DNA of 39,853 nucleotides from Mycobacterium sp. (GTDB taxonomy: Bacteria > Actinomycetota > Actinomycetes > Mycobacteriales > Mycobacteriaceae): assembly GCF_008709575.1 (NCBI RefSeq), contig NZ_VYIK01000034.1:1-39853 (forward strand), given 5' to 3'. Below, in pieces: positions 7,510 to 15,784 of the stretch. Each line of letters opens with the position of its first letter. Position 1 is the stretch's first letter. A program made the position numbers and the translations under genes. The notes below the pieces were generated by a model that saw nothing but the letters and a program-made list of their open reading frames with translations, was not told the origin of the DNA and did not search any database.

Positions 7510-8697
7510 TCAGCAGGCGATCGTTTTCGCGTGGATCAGCCGTTCGATGTCTGCTGCGCTGAGCCCCAAGCGATCCGCCAGGATCCCGGCCGTATCCCCG
7601 CCCAGCGCAGGTGCGGCCGCGCTCGGGGGATGACGGCCGTCGAACGCGATCGGCAGGCCCGGTGCCAGGTATTCGCCGAGCCCTGCTTGCTGCAGGCGGG
7701 AAAACAGCGGGTTCGCGGTCACCCGTTCGTCGTTGGCGAGCTGCCCGAATGTGCGGTAACGCTCGTAGAGCACGCTCGTGGAGGCCAGCGCTTCGATGAT
7801 CTCCTCGGCGGTGTGGGCCGCGAACCAGACGGCGAACAGCCCGCTCAACACGTCACGGTAGCGGTAGCGGTCCCCCTCGTCGCCGAAGTCAACGCCCAGA
7901 GACCGGGCAAGTGCCGACACCGCGGCACCGGTGCCGGTCACCTCGACAAGGTCCTGGAAGTGCCGTCTCGTCAGCGTGACGACCATGAAGGCAACGCCGT
8001 CGCCGCTGGTGAAGTCCTGGCCGTACTGACCGTAGATCGCGTTGCCCAACCGCGGGCGCTCGGTTCCGGTCACCTGCGGTTCGGTCAAAAGCCCCAGATT
8101 GCCGGCGGTGGCCAGCGCGACGTCTTCGAGCGCCAGGCTGATGCGGGCGCCCACGCCGCACTGGTCGCGGCGCCGCACCGCGGCGGTCACCGCGAGCGCT
8201 GCGTACAGACCGCAGCACACGTCCCAGGCCGGCAAGACGTGGTTGACCGGGCCGGCATGGTTGGCGGGGCCCGTCACCAGCGGGAATCCGGTCCCCGCGT
8301 TGACCGTGTAGTCCACTGCGGTGGAACCGTCGCCGCGGCCGAGCAATTGGAGATGGATCACATCCTCGCGCAGGCGGGCGAGCTGGTGATACGACAGCCA
8401 GGCCATGCCCGCGGCGTTGGTGACCACGACGCCGTCACCTTCGACGATCAGCCGCTGAACCAGGTGCTGCCCTTCGGGTGAGCGCAAGTCGACGGTGACC
8501 GACCGCTTTCCCTTGTTCAGGCCGGTCCAGTAGATCGAGGTGCCGTCGGCGGCCAGCGGCCAGCGGTGTACGTCCGAGGCGCCTCCGACGGGGTCAACCC
8601 GAATCACCTGGGCGCCGAGCTGGCTCAGCGTCATGCCACACAACGGTGCGGCGACGAAGCTCGACACCTCGACGACGGTGACGTCGCTCAGCGGCAT
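7510..8697 (-). CDS. CaiB/BaiF (class III) CoA-transferase
   Basis: A 395-residue family III CoA-transferase, moving CoA from a donor thioester onto a carboxylic acid. It begins with the family's typical PLSDVTVVEVSSFVAAPLCG and AQVIRVDP, continues with NKGKRSVTVDLRSPEG, and has the region of the catalytic Asp in PAWDVCCGLYAALAVTAAV. Motif GRGDGS followed by AVDYTVNAGTG marks the substrate side. ATG 8697 was chosen over the longer frame because it starts the conserved N-terminus and lies 2 bp after the thiolase stop; the extra 19 residues upstream would overlap the thiolase. In context it probably activates the acid produced by alcohol and aldehyde oxidation, or moves CoA between pathway intermediates. 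Confidence 0.92.
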   Translation of the reverse strand: MPLSDVTVVEVSSFVAAPLCGMTLSQLGAQVIRVDPVGGASDVHRWPLAADGTSIYWTGLNKGKRSVTVDLRSPEGQHLVQRLIVEGDGVVVTNAAGMAWLSYHQLARLREDVIHLQLLGRGDGSTAVDYTVNAGTGFPLVTGPANHAGPVNHVLPAWDVCCGLYAALAVTAAVRRRDQCGVGARISLALEDVALATAGNLGLLTEPQVTGTERPRLGNAIYGQYGQDFTSGDGVAFMVVTLTRRHFQDLVEVTGTGAAVSALARSLGVDFGDEGDRYRYRDVLSGLFAVWFAAHTAEEIIEALASTSVLYERYRTFGQLANDERVTANPLFSRLQQAGLGEYLAPGLPIAFDGRHPPSAAAPALGGDTAGILADRLGLSAADIERLIHAKTIAC

Positions 8698-8699
8698 GG

Positions 8700-9920
8700 T
8701 CACGACGAGATCCGTTCGAACACCGCGGCCAAACCCTGTCCTCCACCGATGCACATGGTCTCAAGCCCGTAGCGCGCGCTTCGCCGGGTGAGCTCACGCG
8801 CCAACGTGGCGAGCATCCGTCCGCCGGTCGCGCCGACCGGATGCCCCAGCGAGATCCCGGATCCACACACGTTGATCCGCTCCCGGTCGGCGGCGCCCAC
8901 GCGCCACTCGCGCATCACGGCGAGAGCCTGCGCGGCGAACGCCTCGTTGAGCTCGATCAGGTCGATGTCGCTCAATTGCAGTCCGGCCTTGGCCAGCGCG
9001 ATCTCGGTGGCCGGCACCGGGCCGATGCCCATGATGTCGGGTGCCACCGCCGCAACGGCCCAGGACACCAACCGAACCAGCGGGGTCAGGCCCAGGTCAG
9101 CGGCCTTGTCCGGGGTGGTCACCACGCACATCGATGCCGCATCGTTTTGCCCGGAGGCGTTGCCCGCGGTCACGGTGGCATCCGGATCATGCTCTGCCAG
9201 AACCGGTTTGAGCTTGCTCAGCGATTCCATCGACGTGTCGGCACGAGGATGCTCGTCGGTGTCGACCAACTGCTCGCCGTGTCGGGCGGGTAGCGCGACG
9301 GGAATGATTTCTTCGGCGAAGACACCGTTCTGCTGGGCGGCTACTGCTCGCTGGTGCGAGGTCACCGCGAGTTCGTCTTGCTCGGTCCGTGAGATGCCGT
9401 AGCGTCGGCGCAGATTCTCGGCGGTTTCCAGCATCCCGCCGGGCACCGGGTAATGGCGGCCGCCGGCGGTGGTGCGACCACGGGTCAACCCGTCGTGCAC
9501 CCGCACACCGCTGCGGGCGCCGCCCCAGCGCATGTCGGTGGAGTAGAAGACCACGTTGCTCATGCTTTCGGCGCCGCCGGCGATGACGAGGTCGTTGTCC
9601 CCGCTGCTGACCTGCAAGCACGCCTGGATCACTGCTTGGAGACCCGAACCGCAGCGGCGGTCGACCTGCATGCCCGGAACCGTCACCGGCAGGCCGGCGT
9701 CGAGCGCCACCACTCGCCCGATCGCCGGTGCCTCACTGCTCGGGTAGCAGTGCCCGAGGATGACGTCCTGTACCGATTGCGGCGGGATTTTGGTTCGCTG
9801 CAGCAGACCCCGCAGCGCGGCGACACCGAGGTCGACGGCGGTCAGCGACGTGAACATTCCCCCGTAGCGGCCGATCGGGGTGCGCACCGGCTCGCAGATC
9901 ACGGCTTCGCGCACGATCAC
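8700..9920 (-). CDS. Acetyl-CoA acetyltransferase (thiolase)
   Basis: A 406-residue thiolase, normally cytosolic, which cleaves a 3-ketoacyl-CoA with CoA (or condenses acetyl-CoA). The acylated Cys is in [12 protein letters not shown], the catalytic histidines are in LNEAFAAQ context and [16 protein letters not shown], and the second Cys is in [13 protein letters not shown] 9920 starts the protein and overlaps the SDR stop (GTGA at 9917-9920), giving translational coupling. With the SDR, acyl-CoA dehydrogenase and CoA-transferase it supplies the terminal step of a beta-oxidation sequence. It is not closely similar to the FadA4-type thiolase at 37018-38199, whose Cys motif reads [11 protein letters not shown], so this is a pathway-specific copy. 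Confidence 0.94.
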   Translation of the reverse strand: MIVREAVICEPVRTPIGRYGGMFTSLTAVDLGVAALRGLLQRTKIPPQSVQDVILGHCYPSSEAPAIGRVVALDAGLPVTVPGMQVDRRCGSGLQAVIQACLQVSSGDNDLVIAGGAESMSNVVFYSTDMRWGGARSGVRVHDGLTRGRTTAGGRHYPVPGGMLETAENLRRRYGISRTEQDELAVTSHQRAVAAQQNGVFAEEIIPVALPARHGEQLVDTDEHPRADTSMESLSKLKPVLAEHDPDATVTAGNASGQNDAASMCVVTTPDKAADLGLTPLVRLVSWAVAAVAPDIMGIGPVPATEIALAKAGLQLSDIDLIELNEAFAAQALAVMREWRVGAADRERINVCGSGISLGHPVGATGGRMLATLARELTRRSARYGLETMCIGGGQGLAAVFERISS

Positions 9921-10657
9921 ATGAACCTCCCGCCGGTCACCTCGAGCACGGTGCCGGTCATGTACGAGGACAAATCCGAGGCCAAAAACAACGCCACATT
10001 GGCGACCTCGGCCGGCTCACCGGCCCGCCCCAGCGGAATCTCGGCCATCTTTTCGTCCCAGATACGCTGCGGCATAGCCTCAGTCATCGCCGTCCGAATC
10101 AGGCCGGGCGCGATGGCGTTGACCCGCACCCCCAGGTGGGCAAGTTCCTTGGCGGCCGCTTTCGTCATTCCGATGATCCCGGCTTTGGCCGCCGAATAGT
10201 TGGTCTGACCGACCAGCCCGACCTTGCCGGACAGCGACGACATGTTCACGATCGCACCGCGCTTGTTCTCCCGCATGATCGCCGCGGCCTTGCGGGTGCC
10301 GTTCCAGGTTCCCTTCAGATGCACCGCGATCACCTCGTCGAACTGCTCCTCGGTCATTGTGCGCATGGTCGCGTCACGGGTGATCCCGGCGTTGTTGACC
10401 ATGATGTCCAGACCGCCGAAGCGTTCGACGGCGGTTCCGATCAGGGTCTCGACGTCGGTGGCCGTCGTCACGTCGCACCGCACCGCCGCCGCGACGCCGT
10501 CGCCGCCGAGCCGAGTGGCCGCGGCCTCGGTGCCCTCGAGGTTCACATCGCCGAGCACCACCCGCGCGCCTTCGGCGACGAAGCGCTCCGCGATAGCGAA
10601 CCCCAATCCTTGGGCACCACCGGTGACGACCGCGGTCCGACCGGTCAGCAATGACAT
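9917..10657 (-). CDS. SDR-family 3-oxoacyl reductase / 3-hydroxyacyl-CoA dehydrogenase (FabG-like)
   Basis: A 246-residue classical short-chain dehydrogenase. The cofactor motif is TGGAQGLG, the acidic residue after strand two (LGDVN) favours NAD(H), NNAG follows, and the active site is Ser in NMSSLSG with YSAAK. C-terminal VTGGRFM is typical of FabG-like enzymes. ATG 10657 was chosen because AAGGAGGG lies just upstream (complement of 10664-10672); the longer frame adds only six residues. First gene of the SDR-thiolase-CoA-transferase-ACAD-GntR operon, it most likely oxidises a 3-hydroxyacyl-CoA to the 3-ketoacyl-CoA used by the coupled thiolase. Reduction in the opposite direction cannot be excluded. 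Confidence 0.92.
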   Translation of the reverse strand: MSLLTGRTAVVTGGAQGLGFAIAERFVAEGARVVLGDVNLEGTEAAATRLGGDGVAAAVRCDVTTATDVETLIGTAVERFGGLDIMVNNAGITRDATMRTMTEEQFDEVIAVHLKGTWNGTRKAAAIMRENKRGAIVNMSSLSGKVGLVGQTNYSAAKAGIIGMTKAAAKELAHLGVRVNAIAPGLIRTAMTEAMPQRIWDEKMAEIPLGRAGEPAEVANVALFLASDLSSYMTGTVLEVTGGRFM

Positions 10658-10705
10658 CTGATCACCCTCCTTCATCCACGCCTACGAACCCTGCGATTCT
10701 CGCAC

Positions 10706-10724
10706 ATCATATTTAATATATGAT
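10706..10724. promoter_or_regulatory. Divergent promoter palindrome with two TATGAT boxes
   Basis: Within the 153-bp gap between the divergent SDR and acyl-CoA dehydrogenase genes, perfect 7-bp arms ATCATAT (10706-10712) and ATATGAT (10718-10724) flank TTAAT. Each arm contains TATGAT on the strand facing its own gene, so the dyad could be both -10 elements and an operator controlling both transcripts. No good -35 is visible on either side, which fits activator control or strong repression. The P450 promoter carries the same TATGAT. Confidence 0.5.
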
Positions 10725-10810
10725 CTTCGTGGTGCCGGCGACGCCGGGCACCGCGGGTCGCCACGGTTACTCCTGGCCCACGAGGCGCCCCGAAGGAGGC
10801 CGAAAGGAGC

Positions 10811-11995
10811 ATGGCTTCGATGACCACTGCCCCCGTCGCCGACGACGTCTTCGCGCAAATCCTCGCCCAGACCCGTGAATTCGTCCGTACCGCCGTCGTC
10901 CCGCGCGAGCAGGAGATCCTGGCGGCTGACGCGGTTCCCGACGACCTTCGGGACCAGGCCAAGGCCATGGGGTTGTTCGGCTATGCCATCCCCCAGGAAT
11001 GGGGCGGGCTCGGCTTGGACCTGGCCCAAGACGTCGAGTTGGCGATGGAGTTGGGTTACACGTCGCTGGCGCTGCGGTCGATGTTCGGCACCAACAACGG
11101 GATCGCCGGGCAGGTGCTGGTCGGGTTCGGCACCGACGAGCAGAAGTCGCGCTGGCTGGCGGGGATGGCCTCCGGCGAAGTGGTCGCCTCGTTCGCGCTG
11201 ACCGAACCCGGCGCCGGCTCCAACCCGGCCGGACTGCGCACCAAAGCTGTCCGCAGTGACGGAGACTGGGTGATCTCCGGAGCGAAGCGCTTCATCACCA
11301 ACGCCCCGATGGCCGATCTGTTCGTGGTGTTCGCGCGCACCCGGCCCGCCGATGCGGCCGGCCCGGGCATCGCGGTGTTCCTGGTCCCGGCCGACATCCC
11401 CGGCGTCGAAGTGGGGCCTAAGGACGCCAAAATGGGCCAGGAAGGCGCGTGGACGGCCGATGTCAGCTTCACCGATGTCCGTGTCCCGCACGGTGCGCTG
11501 GTCGGCGGCAGCGAAGACATCGGCTACCGGGCAGCGATGACGTCGCTGGCGCGCGGGCGCATCCACATCGCCGCGGTCGCGGTGGGCACCGCCCAGCGGG
11601 CGCTCGACGAGTCCGTGACCTATGCGGCCACCGCCACCCAGGGCGGCACGCCGATCGGGAACTTCCAACTGGTGCAGGCGATGCTGGCCGAGCAGCAAAC
11701 CGGCGTGATGGCCGGACGTGCTCTGGTGCGGGAGGCGGCCCGGTTATGGATCAGCGACCAGGATCGCCGGATCGCGCCGTCGGCGGCGAAGTTGTATTGC
11801 ACCGAAATGGCCGGCAAGGTCGCCGATCTGGCCGTGCAAATCCACGGCGGCAGCGGCTACCTGCGCGGGGTGCCGGTGGAGCGGATCTACCGCGACGTCC
11901 GCCTGCTGCGGCTCTACGAGGGGACCAGCGAGATCCAGCGCCTGATTGTCGGGTCGAACCTGGTCAGGTCGGCGTCCACAGCACGCCGCAGGTAA
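10811..11995 (+). CDS. Acyl-CoA dehydrogenase (second copy)
   Basis: A 394-residue FAD-dependent acyl-CoA dehydrogenase with the full set of family motifs: FALTEPGAGSNPAGLRT (FAD/substrate loop), KRFITNAP, and the C-terminal IHGGSGYLRGVPVERIYRDVR followed by YEGTSEIQR with the catalytic Glu. Two purine-rich sites precede two in-frame ATGs: AAGGAGG (10793-10799) serves ATG 10811 and AAGGAG (10804-10809) serves ATG 10820, so the start is ambiguous by three residues. It is transcribed divergently from the SDR operon across the palindrome at 10706-10724, implying shared regulation. The N-terminal helices differ clearly from those of the 6301-7494 copy, so it may act on another intermediate or chain length. 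Confidence 0.94.
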   Translation: MASMTTAPVADDVFAQILAQTREFVRTAVVPREQEILAADAVPDDLRDQAKAMGLFGYAIPQEWGGLGLDLAQDVELAMELGYTSLALRSMFGTNNGIAGQVLVGFGTDEQKSRWLAGMASGEVVASFALTEPGAGSNPAGLRTKAVRSDGDWVISGAKRFITNAPMADLFVVFARTRPADAAGPGIAVFLVPADIPGVEVGPKDAKMGQEGAWTADVSFTDVRVPHGALVGGSEDIGYRAAMTSLARGRIHIAAVAVGTAQRALDESVTYAATATQGGTPIGNFQLVQAMLAEQQTGVMAGRALVREAARLWISDQDRRIAPSAAKLYCTEMAGKVADLAVQIHGGSGYLRGVPVERIYRDVRLLRLYEGTSEIQRLIVGSNLVRSASTARRR

Positions 11996-12010
11996 CCGCA
12001 CCGAACACCG

Positions 12011-12068
12011 CGAGCGTGCGTGTCGCCGCAGCGACACGCCGGCGAACGTCGGTTTGTGCGCACGCTCG
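12011..12068. terminator. Compound hairpin between convergent genes
   Basis: Outer arms CGAGCGTGCG (12011-12020) and CGCACGCTCG (12059-12068) are perfect complements, and nested in the left half is a second hairpin, CGTGTCGC (12019-12026) with GCGACACG (12031-12038) around a 4-nt loop. It sits between the convergent acyl-CoA dehydrogenase and aldehyde dehydrogenase genes, so it would act on both transcripts. There is no U-tract, as is common for mycobacterial terminators. A similar GAGCGTGCG...CGCACGCTC motif recurs in mycobacterial intergenic DNA as far as I remember, so it may also be a dispersed repeat. Confidence 0.5.
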
Positions 12069-12080
12069 GGCCGTCGCTGC

Positions 12081-13568
12081 TCATGAGCCGGCGGGATAGC
12101 CGACGGATTTGATCTCGGTGTACTGGTCGAACCCGGCGACACCGTTCTGGCGGCCCACTCCGCTGGCCTTGTATCCACCGAACGGCGTGTCGGCGCCGTA
12201 GGCAGCGCCGCCGTTGACGCCGATGAACCCGGCCCGCAGCCGGCGGGCCACCGCCAGCGAGTGCTCCAGGGAACCCGAGATCACGTTACCGGCCAGCCCG
12301 TAGGCGCTGTCGTTGGCGATGCGGATCGCGTCCTCCTCGTCGTCGAAGGGGATGACAGCCAGCACCGGGCCGAAAATCTCCTCTTGCGCAATCGTCATGG
12401 AATTGTCGACGTCGACGAAAAGCGTTGGCCGCACGAAGAACCCCTTGTCGAAACCGGTGGGCGCGTCGGGGCCGCCGACCAGGGCGGTGGCGCCCTCCTC
12501 GATGCCCTTGTTGAGATAGCCCAGCACCCGCTGGCGCTGCCTATCCGAGATCAACGGGCCGCACAGGGTGGCGGGATCCTGCGGGTCGCCCGGCATGACG
12601 TTCTCGTAGATGCTCTGCAGAATCCCCACGCCCTCGTCGTAGCGAGACCGCGGCAGCAGCATCCTGGTGGGAATGGCGCAGCCCTGCCCGGCGTGCATGC
12701 ACGGGGCGATGCCGATCGCGCAGGCCGACCCGAAATCGGCATCCTCGAGCACGATCGTGGCCGACTTGCCGCCGAGCTCCAAAAACAGCCGCTTCAGTGT
12801 CGCCGCACCTTTTTCCATGATCCGTTTGCCGACCGCGGTCGAGCCGGTGAACGAGATCAGGTCGACCTTCGGCGAGAGGGTGAGCTCTTCGCCGATCAGA
12901 TGATCCGATGCGGTGACGACGTTGACGACGCCGGATGGAATATCTGTTTTCTCGGCGATCAACCGGCCCAGCCGGGTCGCATTGAACGGCGTGTCGGGCG
13001 CCGGTTTGAGCACCACGGTGTTGCCGGTGCCCAGCGCCTGGCCGATCTTGTTGATGGTGACCTCGAACGGGAAGTTCCACGGCACGATCGCGCCGACCAC
13101 GCCCACTGGTTCCCGCCACACCTTGCGACGGGTCAGCATGCCGGTGACGCTGATCGGCTTGTCACCCAGGTCGGTTTCCCAGGGGTACTCGTCGATCAGC
13201 TTGGCGGGGTACCGCAGCCCGTCCTCCAGCGGCGCGTCGAGCTGGGGTCCGTAGGTGATGGCCCGGGGTGTTCCGGCTTCGAGGATGAGCTCCTCACGCA
13301 GTTCTTCGCGCTCGGCGTCGATGGCCTCGTGCAGCTGCAGCAGGCAGCGCTGCCGAAACGCGTGGTTGGTCGACCAGTCGGTCTCGTCGAACGCGCGGCG
13401 GGCGGCGTCGATGGCCCGATGCATGTCTTCCTTCGACGCGTCGGCGACCTCGCCGAGGATCTCTTCGGTTGCCGGATTGACGTTGGGGAACGCGCCGGCC
13501 CGGCCGTCGACGAGCTCGCCGTCGATCAACATCTTCGGTTCGAAACGAACCTTTGCCGCCTCAGTCAT
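12081..13568 (-). CDS. Aldehyde dehydrogenase
   Basis: A 495-residue NAD(P)-dependent aldehyde dehydrogenase oxidising an aldehyde to the acid. Cofactor and catalytic motifs are intact: PWNFPFEVTINK, FTGSTAVGK, the general-base Glu in LELGGKS, the nucleophilic Cys in HAGQGCAIPTR (the usual N-A-G-Q becomes H-A-G-Q), and EEIFGPV. ATG 13568 was chosen because AAGGAG (complement of 13575-13580) lies just upstream and MTEAAKVRF begins the conserved part; the longer frame is spurious. It follows htpG by 55 bp on the same strand but is functionally linked to the catabolic island, where it could oxidise the aldehyde made by the 2667-3824 alcohol dehydrogenase. Substrate unknown. Confidence 0.93.
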   Translation of the reverse strand: MTEAAKVRFEPKMLIDGELVDGRAGAFPNVNPATEEILGEVADASKEDMHRAIDAARRAFDETDWSTNHAFRQRCLLQLHEAIDAEREELREELILEAGTPRAITYGPQLDAPLEDGLRYPAKLIDEYPWETDLGDKPISVTGMLTRRKVWREPVGVVGAIVPWNFPFEVTINKIGQALGTGNTVVLKPAPDTPFNATRLGRLIAEKTDIPSGVVNVVTASDHLIGEELTLSPKVDLISFTGSTAVGKRIMEKGAATLKRLFLELGGKSATIVLEDADFGSACAIGIAPCMHAGQGCAIPTRMLLPRSRYDEGVGILQSIYENVMPGDPQDPATLCGPLISDRQRQRVLGYLNKGIEEGATALVGGPDAPTGFDKGFFVRPTLFVDVDNSMTIAQEEIFGPVLAVIPFDDEEDAIRIANDSAYGLAGNVISGSLEHSLAVARRLRAGFIGVNGGAAYGADTPFGGYKASGVGRQNGVAGFDQYTEIKSVGYPAGS

Positions 13569-13582
13569 GTCACTCTCCTTCG

Positions 13583-13598
13583 GTGCGGCGCTCCGCAC
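13583..13598. terminator. Small hairpin between htpG and the aldehyde dehydrogenase gene
   Basis: GTGCGG (13583-13588) and CCGCAC (13593-13598) pair perfectly around a 4-nt loop, 25 bp after the htpG stop and just upstream of the aldehyde dehydrogenase ribosome-binding site. It could end the htpG transcript or attenuate read-through. No U-tract is visible, so the assignment is weak. Confidence 0.3.
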
Positions 13599-13623
13599 AG
13601 TGCCGGGCTGCCCGTCGCACCCC

Positions 13624-15567
13624 CTACACGGTGCGTGCCAGCCGATCGGCGAGCAATCCGGCGAACTTCGCCGGGTCCTCGGGTACATCACCTTCGGACA
13701 GAAGCGCGGTGCCGTAGAGCAGTTCGGCGGTGTCGGCGAGTTCGGCGAGCTTGGCGTCGTCATCGCCGCGGTTCTTGTGCGCCTGTTGCAGGCCGATGAT
13801 GAGCGGATGCTTGGGGTTGATTTCGAGGATCCGCTTCCCGACCGGAACCACCTGCCCGGAAGCGCGGTACATGCGCGCGAGCGCGGGCGTGATGCCGAAA
13901 CTGTCGGTGATCAGGCAGGCCGGCGACTCGGTGAGGCGGGTGGACAACCGTACTTCCTTGACGTGGTCGCTCAAGGTCTGCTGCAGCCAGGTCAGCAGGT
14001 CGGCGAAATCCTTCTGCTGCTCCTGGCGCTCGGCCTCGTGGGCGGACTTTTCCTCCTCGGAGTCCAGATCGACCTCACCCTTGGCGACCGACTGCAAAGG
14101 CTTGCCGTCGAACTGGCTGACCTGTCCCACCCAGATCTCGTCGACCGGATCGGTCAGCAGCAGCACCTCGTAGCCCTTGGCCTTGAACGCCTCCAAATGC
14201 GGCGACTTCAGAAGTTGCTCACGCGATTCGCCGGTCGCATAAAAGATCTGTTTTTGGTTGTCCTTCATGCGCCCCACATAGTCGGCGAGGGTGGTGAGCT
14301 GCTCGTCGCTGTGCGTCGAGGCGAACGACGAGACACGCAGCAGCGTGTCCTGGTTGTCGAAGTCCAGCATCAGGCCCTCTTTGAGGACCGTGCCGAACTG
14401 GGTCCAGAACGTGCGGTAGTCCTCGGGCCGCTGCGACTGCAGGTCCTCGATCGTGGCGAGCACTTTTTTGGTCAGCCGGCGGCGGATCGCGTTGATCTGG
14501 CGATCCTGCTGCAGCATTTCCCGGGAAACGTTGAGCGACATGTCCTGGGCGTCGACAACGCCCTTGACGAACCGCAGGTATCTCGGCAACAGCTGGTCGC
14601 AGTCGCCCATGACGAAGACGCGCTTGACATAGAGCTGAACCCCGATCTTGGCGTCCCGGTCATACAGGTCGAACGGAGCATGTGACGGGATGAACAGCAA
14701 GGCCTGGTACTCGAAAGTGCCCTCGGCCTTCATCGCGATGACCTCCAGCGGGTCATCCCAGGCGTGTGCGATGTGCTTGTAGAACTCCTTGTACTCCTCC
14801 TCGGAGACCTCGTCTTTGGGTCTGGCCCACAGCGCCTTCATCGAGTTGAGCGTCTCGGTTTCCACGGTGACGACGTCGTCGCCCCCCTCCTCGGTGGCCG
14901 GAGTACGCTTTTCGACCTGCATCCGGATCGGCCAGGCAATGAAGTCCGAGTACTTCTTGACCAGACTCCGGATCTTCCACTCCGCGGTGTAATCGTGCAG
15001 CTCGTTCTCGGCATCTTCGGGCTTGAGGTGCAAGGTGACCGACGTTCCCTGCGGCGCGTCATCGACCGATTCGATGGTGTAGGTGCCTTCACCGCTGGAT
15101 TCCCACCTGGTAGCAGCGCTTTCGCCGGCCTTGCGGGTCAGCAGCTCGACCTTGTCAGCGACCATGAACACCGAGTAGAAACCGATCCCGAACTGACCGA
15201 TCAGCTCGTCGGAGGCGGCGGCGTCTTTAGCCTCCCGCAGCTGCCGACGGAGTTCGGCGGTGCCCGACTTGGCCAGGGTGCCGATCAGATCCACGACCTC
15301 TTCGCGCGTCATCCCGATGCCGTTGTCGCGCACGGTCAGGGTGCGTGCGTCTTTGTCGGCCTCGATCTCGATATGCAGGTCGGAGGTGTCGACGTCGAGG
15401 TCCTTGTTGCGGAAGGCTTCCAGTCGCAGCTTGTCGAGTGCATCGGAGGCATTCGAGATCAGCTCCCGCAGAAACGAATCCTTGTTGGAATAGACCGAGT
15501 GGATCATCAGATCCAGCAATTGCCGAGCCTCAGCCTGGAACTCCAACTGCTCGACACGCGCGTTCAT
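13624..15567 (-). CDS. htpG: Chaperone HtpG (Hsp90)
   Basis: A 647-residue bacterial Hsp90, an ATP-dependent cytosolic chaperone induced by stress. The GHKL ATPase domain (about residues 1-220) has RELISNASDALDKLR, VRDNGIGM and GQFGIGFYSVFMVADKV; the middle domain has the LFIPSHAPFDLYDRD and RGVVD-type region (FVKGVVDAQDMSLNVSRE) with its ATP-contacting Arg; the C-terminal dimerisation domain ends LLADRLARTV. Length and the start MNARVEQLEFQAEARQ agree with the M. tuberculosis protein, which supports ATG 15567 (GGAG four to five bases upstream) over the longer frame. Its position beside an aldehyde dehydrogenase and SDR differs from M. tuberculosis, where htpG is elsewhere, so the locus has been rearranged. 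Confidence 0.97.
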   Translation of the reverse strand: MNARVEQLEFQAEARQLLDLMIHSVYSNKDSFLRELISNASDALDKLRLEAFRNKDLDVDTSDLHIEIEADKDARTLTVRDNGIGMTREEVVDLIGTLAKSGTAELRRQLREAKDAAASDELIGQFGIGFYSVFMVADKVELLTRKAGESAATRWESSGEGTYTIESVDDAPQGTSVTLHLKPEDAENELHDYTAEWKIRSLVKKYSDFIAWPIRMQVEKRTPATEEGGDDVVTVETETLNSMKALWARPKDEVSEEEYKEFYKHIAHAWDDPLEVIAMKAEGTFEYQALLFIPSHAPFDLYDRDAKIGVQLYVKRVFVMGDCDQLLPRYLRFVKGVVDAQDMSLNVSREMLQQDRQINAIRRRLTKKVLATIEDLQSQRPEDYRTFWTQFGTVLKEGLMLDFDNQDTLLRVSSFASTHSDEQLTTLADYVGRMKDNQKQIFYATGESREQLLKSPHLEAFKAKGYEVLLLTDPVDEIWVGQVSQFDGKPLQSVAKGEVDLDSEEEKSAHEAERQEQQKDFADLLTWLQQTLSDHVKEVRLSTRLTESPACLITDSFGITPALARMYRASGQVVPVGKRILEINPKHPLIIGLQQAHKNRGDDDAKLAELADTAELLYGTALLSEGDVPEDPAKFAGLLADRLARTV

Positions 15568-15695
15568 GTGACTCCGTTCCACACGCACACCTTCGACTTA
15601 GCTGCCGCATAGACTACCTCGAAGCGCCGTTGACCTGCGCTCGAGGAGTTCGCGGCCGGTCTCGGCGCACACTGCCAAAATTTCGCCGGATACGC

Positions 15696-15711
15696 TACGG
15701 TCCGTTCCGTA
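15696..15711. promoter_or_regulatory. Operator-like inverted repeat before an SDR gene
   Basis: TACGG (15696-15700) and CCGTA (15707-15711) form a perfect inverted repeat around six bases, preceded by TACGCT (15691-15696), a possible -10. The composition resembles TetR-type operators of actinobacteria. It lies in the 217-bp divergent gap between htpG and the SDR gene, 74 bp before the latter; no other clear elements were seen there. Confidence 0.3.
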
Positions 15712-15784
15712 AGGCTGTCGGTAAGCCCCTCGACTCCCCGCGCCAAGGGGTTCCCGCCGAGATCACAGCGAGGATAGGACGGAA

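Noticed and set aside
6307..8481. 724-codon open frame on the plus strand opposite the acyl-CoA dehydrogenase and CoA-transferase genes
   Set aside because: It is an antisense shadow of two genes with complete catalytic motifs; its translation is His/Arg/Gly-rich with no domain, as expected in high-G+C DNA.
12261..13799. 512-codon plus-strand open frame opposite the aldehyde dehydrogenase gene
   Set aside because: Shadow of a gene with intact Cys/Glu active-site motifs.
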